Source of the DNA: Bacteroidota bacterium
GTDB lineage: Bacteria; Bacteroidota; Bacteroidia; Bacteroidales; F082
DNA length: 64,000 bases
NCBI GenBank assembly: GCA_024279935.1
Contig: JAJRQZ010000103.1
Span: 1 to 64,000 of the forward strand
Reading direction: 5' to 3'
The translations under genes and the position numbers were made by a program. Shown here one piece after another: positions 52,870 to 60,040 of the stretch. How positions within the stretch are numbered: position 1 is the first letter of the stretch; every line of letters begins with the position of its first letter. The notes below the pieces were generated by a model, which was given only the letters and a program-made list of their open reading frames with translations, did not search any database and was not told the DNA's origin.

Positions 52870-55806
52870 TTATTCCTCCTTTCTGATGTTAATCTTGTAT
52901 TTTAAAGGATAGGAGAGTACATTTTTAATCTTTTTTATCAATGCTTGTCTCTTACTCTTAGGTAAGGATGTCAGTAATTCCTCAAGGTTATAAAGCTCAA
53001 CTTCGTTGAGGATTACCATAGGTTCGATTTTCATGGAAGCCTTAAATATATCAAGAGCGTTTTTATCGGCTTTTTGCAAGCTGCTGTTTGCTGATACCAC
53101 CAATAAAACGCTATCAGCCAAATTGATTAGCTTTATTGGGTAATTATTGTAAACTATTGAAGGGAGCTCGATAAATATATAGTCATATCCATAGTTTTCC
53201 TTCCTGATGTTTCTTGCGTTCAGCAAATCGGGAATCGAATCCAGATCTATAAAATCGTTAGCTATTTTATAGGTGAACGAATAATTATAATCTTCGTCAA
53301 TCTCGTTTAGGTCATCTTTGCTGTAATTGGCGTATAGGATAGTGTTGCCCATGTCCCGCATGCGGTTGACAATTTTCTGCCCTAATAAGGTCTTGCCCAT
53401 TTTGTCCTGGGTGGAAACCATTAGGACAATCTTCGGTTTTTTGTCATCGTCATCCGATTGTGCAAGTTTGAACTTGATGTTTTGGATGATCATATCCACC
53501 AACCTTCCGGTAATGCGGGCCAATTCCCTGGCCTGGGCTGCCGAGCCGATTCGCGGGTAAGCACCGGCAAGTTCCAGTTTGGTCTCGTATTTCACCCTGT
53601 TCGGGCTCTTTACCGAGGAGTCGAAGTATTCCAGGATGAGAATTACGAACGCCACCAAAATAAGGCCGAACATAAATGCTGCCGCAATAAGTATTTTTGT
53701 TTTTGACGCTTTTGGCGAAATAGGGAAGAAAGCTGGGTCAACAACTTTTATGTTCGTTGACATGTCAAGTCGCTGCTGCTTCATCTTCGCGGCGTTCAGG
53801 CTTCGCAAAAGCTCGAGATAAGATTGTTCGGCAACCTTTATCTCGCGCTCTATTCGTTTAAGCATAGCACCCAGCGGCGCAAACTTTTGGTATGTCCTTA
53901 CAAAATCCATCTTGCGCCTTGCCAAAACAATAAGTGCTGCTTTTGCTTCTTCGTAGCTGAGCGTGTTCGTCAACCAGCTATCCAGCAATGTTTTTATAGG
54001 CATTCCCTGGGTTGAATGGCTATATAGGAAAAGTTGGTCCACGTACAGCTTTATATGGTCCTGTAAGTCTTTTTGCCTCAGGCGAAGCATGTTTAGCTTG
54101 TTCTTCGTCCTTTCGTCATAGCTTTCCGATAACTCGTTCAGCACTATTGCCTCGGTAATATCCGAAAGCTCTTTCTTCATTTGGTTGATCTCGTCGCTTT
54201 TCAGGTAAATGCTGTCCCTGGCTGTTAAATTAGTTTCAAGTTCCCTAAGCGACGAGGCCGACGACGCCATCCTGACCTGTTCGTTTTGATAATATAAATC
54301 GAGGTCTTCTTTTTGGGATGCTATATATTTACTCTGCTCATAGTAGTTGATAATATTGTTTTTCATATTGAACTTCAACAAGCGGTCTTCTGCTTCCTGG
54401 AGTTTTTTATCTGCCAGGGCAACCTGTTCCTCAAAATATTTTATAACAAGGTTTGTCTCGTTTTCGCGAAGCATCTTATAGTTCTTCATAAAAACCTTTG
54501 ATAATATCTTAAGTGTCTGTTGGCATATTCCTGGATCATCGGCAGAATAGATAATTTTTACCATATCACTGTTCTTCTCTCTAAAAACCTGAAGCTGAGA
54601 TATTTTAGCAATGCTATAATGAGGATGCTGGCCATAATGCAATAATCCGTAAATGAAGTTGCTGTCGTTGGCGCCGTAGAATGCCATCAAGTTATTAAAA
54701 GTTTTCTGGAAGTCCTCCGGATTGATTCCTGACGGGGTGATGGGGTCTTTTTTTGTCTTGTTGTCGCTACCAAATGTAGTGCTTATCTTAGTTGTGATAC
54801 CGTCATAGCTTTGGCTGCCGTGTGATACGGGATTCGATTGAACGACAATTCCGGGCGAGACCTGTTTTACGGCATAATCATAAGTAGTGCCTTGGTTTGA
54901 CAAAGTATTATAACCTTGTTCGATTATTATTTTTTGTCCTGGACTTAATGCCCTGTTGTTCAAGTTATTGATTTCGCGGAGCTTGCTGATGTTCATACCG
55001 TAGCGCTTAGCAATCGAATAGAGGGTCTCACCTCGTTTTACGGTGTGGTATTTAGAAGTAATGCCGGAGGGAGCGTTTTTTTTGATGATGATTGATTGTC
55101 CTCCGGATAGATCTTCGCTTGTCAGGTTGTTAATTTCCATCAGCTGCCCTCTTGATACTCCGTATCTGCTGGCGATTTCCGACAATGATTCACCTTGCTG
55201 CACCTCATGGAAAATATAGTTATCGTTATTGACCGCTGCCTGATCCTTGCCAACTCCGGCAGAAGGCCTTAATGCGGGGTCAACATATCCTTCTTGGCGT
55301 ATTTTGTTTTGGGCGGCTTTATTTTTCTTTTTTGTGATTTCTCTTTCAAGCGAGGTGATTTCTTTTTCGAGATTCTTGATCTGTTCTTCTTTCTCGCGCT
55401 CTATTCCCGATTTATTATATTTCACAACCAGGTCCTTAACCCTTTTTGGTATAAACTCCTGCAGTTTCTTATAATGTTCTTCCGAAATATACTGATTGTT
55501 GTAGCTTTCGAGGGAAAGATCCTGTGCCAATAGCCAAAGTGAGGTTGAAACAATGGTTTGGCGCGAGCTTAACATGGCAATGATATTGTCGAACTGGGCA
55601 CTGGTTGTAAAAAAGTTCGTGCTTTGCTGTGTATTGGATTCAATGGAATAACCTGTTGTGATACCTGTATAAATCAACACTTCCGATTCATATTCCAAAG
55701 TTTGGTTTCTGGTAAGGAAATAAACCACAAAGGCCAAAATTAGCGGAATGGCTGTTAGTATTACCAAGTTACGTTTGAAAAGCTTTAAAAACTGACCAAT
55801 ATCCAT
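52870..55806 (-). CDS. Wzz-type chain-length protein with two LysM domains and degenerate BY-kinase
   Basis: 978 residues. Membrane helix 1 (about 13-32) begins a Wzz-like periplasmic domain, and helix 2 lies at about 699-723 (ILIAAAFMFGLILVAFVILI). Between them, residues 200-243 (HEVQQGESLSEIASRYGV) and 253-297 (YHTVKRGETLYSIAKRYGM) are two LysM domains, and a long coiled-coil region (about 450-690) follows. The C-terminal cytoplasmic domain (about 780-940) is P-loop-like but degenerate: STQDKMGKTLLG for Walker A, ILYANYSKDD instead of the ILxxDxDxR A' motif, and YIFIELPS where the Walker B Asp should be. No Tyr cluster ends the protein. Wzz-type proteins set chain length and open a path to the exporter; LysM would anchor it to peptidoglycan. 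Confidence 0.88.
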   Translation of the reverse strand: MDIGQFLKLFKRNLVILTAIPLILAFVVYFLTRNQTLEYESEVLIYTGITTGYSIESNTQQSTNFFTTSAQFDNIIAMLSSRQTIVSTSLWLLAQDLSLESYNNQYISEEHYKKLQEFIPKRVKDLVVKYNKSGIEREKEEQIKNLEKEITSLEREITKKKNKAAQNKIRQEGYVDPALRPSAGVGKDQAAVNNDNYIFHEVQQGESLSEIASRYGVSRGQLMEINNLTSEDLSGGQSIIIKKNAPSGITSKYHTVKRGETLYSIAKRYGMNISKLREINNLNNRALSPGQKIIIEQGYNTLSNQGTTYDYAVKQVSPGIVVQSNPVSHGSQSYDGITTKISTTFGSDNKTKKDPITPSGINPEDFQKTFNNLMAFYGANDSNFIYGLLHYGQHPHYSIAKISQLQVFREKNSDMVKIIYSADDPGICQQTLKILSKVFMKNYKMLRENETNLVIKYFEEQVALADKKLQEAEDRLLKFNMKNNIINYYEQSKYIASQKEDLDLYYQNEQVRMASSASSLRELETNLTARDSIYLKSDEINQMKKELSDITEAIVLNELSESYDERTKNKLNMLRLRQKDLQDHIKLYVDQLFLYSHSTQGMPIKTLLDSWLTNTLSYEEAKAALIVLARRKMDFVRTYQKFAPLGAMLKRIEREIKVAEQSYLELLRSLNAAKMKQQRLDMSTNIKVVDPAFFPISPKASKTKILIAAAFMFGLILVAFVILILEYFDSSVKSPNRVKYETKLELAGAYPRIGSAAQARELARITGRLVDMIIQNIKFKLAQSDDDDKKPKIVLMVSTQDKMGKTLLGQKIVNRMRDMGNTILYANYSKDDLNEIDEDYNYSFTYKIANDFIDLDSIPDLLNARNIRKENYGYDYIFIELPSIVYNNYPIKLINLADSVLLVVSANSSLQKADKNALDIFKASMKIEPMVILNEVELYNLEELLTSLPKSKRQALIKKIKNVLSYPLKYKINIRKEE

Positions 55807-55813
55807 GTTAAAA

Positions 55814-56611
55814 TTATCTAATTATAGTTATTAAGTTAAAGTGCATACCTGTAATAACCTCGAGAGCATCGTAATTTTTCTGAAATTCGGTAATAACTTT
55901 AATATAGTCGATGGCACCCCTGGTCTGAATCTCTTTGAGCCTTGCGTATTCAGCAGTTGTTATCTCGCCGTTCAAGAATTCGTTTTGGGCCATTTGCATC
56001 TGTGCCAATGTAAAACTCTGATAATCATTATATATCTTAATCTGGCTCTGAAAGTTGACCAGGTCGTTATAAATGTTGATGACCCTGTCGGCCAAGAACC
56101 TCCTGTTGATTTCTTTTTGTGTTAAGGATAACTCTATCCATTTTTTTTGTTTGTTGATCCTGTTTCTTCTATCGATGAGGGTGACCAGTGGCATGCGGAT
56201 ATAAAACCCCACTGCGTAATTTCCTCTCCACGATTGCGAGTTATAGAATTTGTTGGGGTTGTTCGGGTCGCTGATCTGAAGTTCCTGCCAGTCCCAATAA
56301 TCCCATTTCCCGAAGTTCAGGTCAACGCTCCAACGAAGCATATCGAGCCATTCCCGCGCTGCCGAAAGTTGTTCGTACCTGTAATAGTCTGCTTTTAGGT
56401 CTTCATAAAGCATATCGGGAGAATTGAATGCAGCCGAGTCGATAAGCACGCTCAAAGCAGGTAGCCTTTCGGTTATGTCATCAGTTAACGGGTTGAACTC
56501 CTGCTTTTTATCGTTATTGGAGATCTGTGCGGACACATTTAGGCTAATAATTGTGAGCAATAGGAACAACCACAAATTATTAAATATATTTCCCAATGTA
56601 GATTTTATCAT
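55814..56611 (-). CDS. Half-length TolC-type outer membrane protein
   Basis: 265 residues with a signal peptide ending in LNVSAQ. The sequence fits one OEP repeat of the TolC family: LPALSVLIDSAAFNSPD at the start, beta-strand pair (WSVDLNFGKWDYWDW ... YAVGFYIRMPLVTLIDRRNR), then two long helices (LTQKEINRRFLADRVINIYNDL; AQNEFLNGEITTAEYARLKEIQ). Full TolC proteins have two such repeats, about 420-480 residues. It lies just upstream of the Wzz-LysM protein (seven bases), where a Wza-type exporter would be expected. Confidence 0.78.
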   Translation of the reverse strand: MIKSTLGNIFNNLWLFLLLTIISLNVSAQISNNDKKQEFNPLTDDITERLPALSVLIDSAAFNSPDMLYEDLKADYYRYEQLSAAREWLDMLRWSVDLNFGKWDYWDWQELQISDPNNPNKFYNSQSWRGNYAVGFYIRMPLVTLIDRRNRINKQKKWIELSLTQKEINRRFLADRVINIYNDLVNFQSQIKIYNDYQSFTLAQMQMAQNEFLNGEITTAEYARLKEIQTRGAIDYIKVITEFQKNYDALEVITGMHFNLITIIR

Positions 56612-56717
56612 TTTTTTGGTCTCTCGATTCTAGAAATTTTGTCCAAACTACTAATATATGGCATACATTAAATTGTAGTTTTCATTTATTTATTAATAAT
56701 TTCTCAACATGCAACCG

Positions 56718-57938
56718 TCAGACATTATCCTTCTGCAACAAAGCCGGAATCGTCCTTAAGATAAGCTTTATGTCCCCCCAAAAAGAATAATTGTTAGCAT
56801 ACTGATTATCAAGCATCTTACGCTCCTCTTCGCTCATAACCCCTTTTTTCCCCCTCAATTCCACCTGCCATAAGCCAGTTATCCCGGCGGGTCCCATAAA
56901 CCGCAGGCTCCAATCGTCGGATGTTAATAACTCTGCCTCGTACAAAGGCAGGGGGCGGTTGCCCACGATAGACATATCTCCCTTAAGAACATTAAATAGC
57001 TGTGGTAGTTCGTCGATACTGGTGTTCCTGATAAAATTACCAACTTTGGTAATCCTGGGGTCATTGGATATCTTTATAAACGTGGTATCGGTTAGCTCCT
57101 TTTTTTGTTTTATATACCAGTTTTCACATATTTTGTGGCCTTTGATATAGAGTATGGGGGAGCAATGCTTGCCTTCGGGAAGCTTTGCGCATTCAGGGCA
57201 GTTGAGATCCAGCTCGTAATCCTTCTCGGCTTTTTTTTCTTTTTCCCCCTTCTTGCCGCCGGCATATTGGTTCAAATGTTTTAATTCGGCAAGCTTGGCG
57301 TCGGCGCCGGTGTACATTGACCTGAATTTCAGGAAATCGAATATTTTATATCCCGTGCCGACCCTTTTGCTCCTATAAACTATCGGGCCTTTCGACTCAA
57401 GCCGTATGGCAAGGGAAACTATAAGGAGTATGGGCGAGATCAAGAGAAGAACGCTGGCAGATACCAGTATGTCGAAACCTCTTTTCACCAATGGTATTTT
57501 ATACTCGTATTTTTTCTTCTTTTTGACTTTTTGGTCAAGTATTTCGGAATAGTACTTTTGAAGCGACCTGATCCTGCTATAAATATCTATCGGTTTTACC
57601 GGGTAAAAGTAAAGATCGTCGATTATGCCCTTTGCCGCAAAGGATTTTTTTAATAAATCATTGTCTTTTTCAAATGCGAGCATAATAATCGGCGTTTTCA
57701 AAAGTTTTTTGTTGCCTCTTAAAATCCCTGCATACTCGATACCGTTCATTCCGTGCATGAACGCCTCGCAAACGATAGCGTCTATGTCCTCGTCCGATTT
57801 AATATAGCTATTGGCCTTTAGTCCATTGTCGAACTGTGTAAGCGCAAATAGCTCAGTGCTCGCCCTTAACTCCGCAATAAAGCTTTCGTTGCTTCCAACA
57901 TAAAGAACTTGCAATGGTGAGCGGGTGGGATTTTCCAT
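56718..57938 (-). CDS. Phosphoglycosyl transferase with N-terminal pseudo-receiver
   Basis: 406 residues from the ATG at 57938 (a TTG two codons upstream is possible). Residues 10-130 form a receiver-like fold that has lost the phosphorylation site: the acidic pair is GS in VLYVGSNES, the acceptor Asp is E58 in AIVCEAFMHGMNG, and the switch Thr is Ala in IIMLAF, while the Lys is kept in PVKPID. The rest is the WcaJ/WbaP type sugar transferase: RGFDILVSASVLLLISPILL, YRSKRVGTGYKIFDFLKFRSM (M208), NDPRITKVGNFIRNTSIDELPQ, NVLKGDMSIVGNRPLPLYE. Between M208 and N292 is an insert with C247, C250, H258, C259, H268 and C271, perhaps a metal site. It should transfer a sugar phosphate to undecaprenyl phosphate, starting synthesis. 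Confidence 0.9.
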   Translation of the reverse strand: MENPTRSPLQVLYVGSNESFIAELRASTELFALTQFDNGLKANSYIKSDEDIDAIVCEAFMHGMNGIEYAGILRGNKKLLKTPIIMLAFEKDNDLLKKSFAAKGIIDDLYFYPVKPIDIYSRIRSLQKYYSEILDQKVKKKKKYEYKIPLVKRGFDILVSASVLLLISPILLIVSLAIRLESKGPIVYRSKRVGTGYKIFDFLKFRSMYTGADAKLAELKHLNQYAGGKKGEKEKKAEKDYELDLNCPECAKLPEGKHCSPILYIKGHKICENWYIKQKKELTDTTFIKISNDPRITKVGNFIRNTSIDELPQLFNVLKGDMSIVGNRPLPLYEAELLTSDDWSLRFMGPAGITGLWQVELRGKKGVMSEEERKMLDNQYANNYSFWGDIKLILRTIPALLQKDNV

Positions 57939-57957
57939 AATCAAAAAATTTCGGAAA

Positions 57958-58323
57958 CTAGATCAAAAGATTTTCGATCCTAATTGCCAATTCTTCAGGG
58001 TTAAAGGGTTTGACAATGTAATCGTTTGCACCCAGCTTTAAACATTTAACCCTTTCAACACTGCTTTCAATGCCCGAAAGCATTATTATGGGTATATGTT
58101 TGAAGAAACCGCTCTCTTTTATTTTTTGCAGTAATTCGTAGCCGTCCATGTTCGGCATTTGTATGTCAGCAACAATAAGGTCGGGCATATTACCTTCCTC
58201 CAGCGATTTCAATGCTTCGATACCGTCGTTGGAAGTGGTGACGTTATAGCTTTTGCCCAAAAAATTCTCGAGTAACATTCTGATACTTAATTCATCGTCT
58301 ATAATGAGTATTGTTTTCTTCAT
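57958..58323 (-). CDS. Single-domain response regulator (CheY-like)
   Basis: 121 residues, one receiver: acidic pair D9 D10, phosphoacceptor D53 in LIVADIQMPNMDG, and ANDYIVKPFNPEEL. No output domain. It is the first gene of the polysaccharide operon, 19 bases before the pseudo-receiver phosphoglycosyl transferase, and may control the machinery by protein-protein contact. Confidence 0.94.
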   Translation of the reverse strand: MKKTILIIDDELSIRMLLENFLGKSYNVTTSNDGIEALKSLEEGNMPDLIVADIQMPNMDGYELLQKIKESGFFKHIPIIMLSGIESSVERVKCLKLGANDYIVKPFNPEELAIRIENLLI

Positions 58324-58354
58324 AAAAAAAAGTTTATTTCAATTAATATTGTAA

Positions 58355-58362
58355 CAAATATA
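58355..58362 (-). promoter_or_regulatory. Probable -7 element of the polysaccharide operon
   Basis: On the minus strand this reads TATATTTG, a perfect TAnnTTTG, 31 bases before the first ATG of the operon. The -33 region is not a clear TTTG. The surrounding 160 bases are very AT-rich. Confidence 0.5.
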
Positions 58363-58484
58363 TAAAATATCACCCATATCCTGACATTTAATATGTATTT
58401 TATTTACATGGAAAAGTTAATAACTAGCCAATATTTAACGAATTTTTTTTTTTGACCTCTCAATTCAATCGAAACCAACAGCAT

Positions 58485-58973
58485 CTAGTTGTATTTTCCG
58501 CTATCAGGACGGTAGATGGTCCATCTTTTGTTAAACGCCAATTCCTGGGATTTATAGCGTTTTCCTGCATCGTTCTCAACTATGATCCTAAAAGTGCTAA
58601 ATTTAAATTCGCTGGAATTTAGCAGTTTATAAAACTCATCGAAATCCAGCCCGGTAAGCGTTTCTAGTTGTCCATCCTCCCTTGCATTTTCTTGTTTGTC
58701 CTTTTCGGCAAGGTCAATAATCAGTCTTTCACGCTTGGTGTTTATCAGTTCCGCTTTTGGTGGATGCAAGCTTAAGTCTTTGTTGCGTAAGGTTTTAATA
58801 ATAACCGATTTATGTTTCCCGTCCTTCTTTTCTATTAAAACCCACATTTGCAGGTCCGGGAATATCTGGTGCGAAAGCCAGTAAGGGCGAGGCTTGGCAT
58901 ATCTTATTTGCCAAACTGCCACACCCCCGATTATCAATCCGAAGATTATAAGGTAAGTAAGGATATCTTCCAT
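58485..58973 (-). CDS. Small membrane-anchored protein of unknown function
   Basis: 162 residues. One N-terminal membrane helix (about 5-24, ILTYLIIFGLIIGGVAVWQI) and a soluble remainder of mixed alpha/beta character (WVLIEKKDGKHKSVIIKTLR, LTGLDFDEFYKLLNSSEFKFSTFRIIVEN, RWTIYRPDSGKYN). No family recognised. It is three bases after the AI-2E-family permease and ends the downstream operon. Confidence 0.7.
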   Translation of the reverse strand: MEDILTYLIIFGLIIGGVAVWQIRYAKPRPYWLSHQIFPDLQMWVLIEKKDGKHKSVIIKTLRNKDLSLHPPKAELINTKRERLIIDLAEKDKQENAREDGQLETLTGLDFDEFYKLLNSSEFKFSTFRIIVENDAGKRYKSQELAFNKRWTIYRPDSGKYN

Positions 58974-58976
58974 TGT

Positions 58977-60023
58977 TTAATATTTGTTTATTAATGAAGC
59001 CTCGTCGCCCAGAAGAATGCCGATTACCTTGGTTTGTTCCCTGCTGTCGAAAATTATTTTAAGTATCATTGTCAAAGGTGCCGCGATGAGCATTCCTACG
59101 GGCCCAAGGATGTATCCCCAAAACAACAACGATATAAACACGATTAAGGGGGAAAGCCCTAAATTCCTGCCCATCAACGGTGGTTCGATAATGGATCCGA
59201 TCAGGGAATTCACGACTAAATAGACAATAGCAGTGATAACCCCCTCAAAAAAACCCAACTGTATAAATGCAAGTATCACCGCCGGGATAGCTGCAATAAT
59301 AGATCCGATGCTCGGGATGAAATTCAGTATAAATGCCAATAATCCCCAGAGAAGGGCAAAGTCAACGCCAATAATAGACAAAGCCACGTAAACAATTAGT
59401 CCAGTCGCAAAGCTTGTAATGGTCTTAATGCCAAAATATATCCTGATATTCTTAATTATTTTATCGAAGCCTTTCATGGAATCCGATGAGATAATCCTCA
59501 TTTTCTTGCCGAAGCTCTTCACCTCCAGCATCATGAAGATGAATATGAAAAACACGAGGAAAGGATCGCCGACTATGCTTGGAAGGCTGGCAACAAATGA
59601 TTTTGAGGAGCCAATTATATCAGCAGACTGGAGAATGTTCCGGATATTAAATTTATCGTCGATAAGGCCATTGCGGAACAAGAAGGAATATAGGCCATCC
59701 CAATAAGTCAATAATTTCTCTTCATAAAAGGGCAGCTTGCCTGTAAAGCCATCTAGTGATTTCGTCAATAAAAAACCAAATAAATAGAGTATTACGAAAA
59801 TTATTGTTATCACGATTATAATTGCCAATATGCCCGGTATGTTTTTCTTGCGGAGCCATAAAAAGGGCGAGAGCGAAATAGATGTCAAAAACAAGGCTAC
59901 CAACACTATTGTTACCAGGTTAGATGCAGTTTTCAAGCCTGCCACCACGATTACCACGCTTGCGGCAATTACCCAAAACCTAAGTCCTTTATAACTGCTC
60001 CAGAATTTTTCGTCGAACTCCAT
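58977..60023 (-). CDS. AI-2E family transporter
   Basis: 348 residues with about eight membrane helices. The family pattern is clear: pairs of N-terminal helices, then TSFATGLIVYVALSIIGVDFALLWGLLAFILNFIPSIGSIIAAIPAVILA and the C-terminal VYLVVNSLIGSIIEPPLMGRNLGLSPLIVFISLLFWGYILG. Members export small molecules or act as ion antiporters; the substrate here is unknown. Confidence 0.93.
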   Translation of the reverse strand: MEFDEKFWSSYKGLRFWVIAASVVIVVAGLKTASNLVTIVLVALFLTSISLSPFLWLRKKNIPGILAIIIVITIIFVILYLFGFLLTKSLDGFTGKLPFYEEKLLTYWDGLYSFLFRNGLIDDKFNIRNILQSADIIGSSKSFVASLPSIVGDPFLVFFIFIFMMLEVKSFGKKMRIISSDSMKGFDKIIKNIRIYFGIKTITSFATGLIVYVALSIIGVDFALLWGLLAFILNFIPSIGSIIAAIPAVILAFIQLGFFEGVITAIVYLVVNSLIGSIIEPPLMGRNLGLSPLIVFISLLFWGYILGPVGMLIAAPLTMILKIIFDSREQTKVIGILLGDEASLINKY

Positions 60024-60040
60024 AGTATTTGTATTAGAGA

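Noticed and set aside
53000-53470. Active BY-type tyrosine kinase
   Set aside because: The Walker A' and B residues and the Tyr cluster expected of Wzc-type kinases are missing, so only a degenerate domain was claimed.
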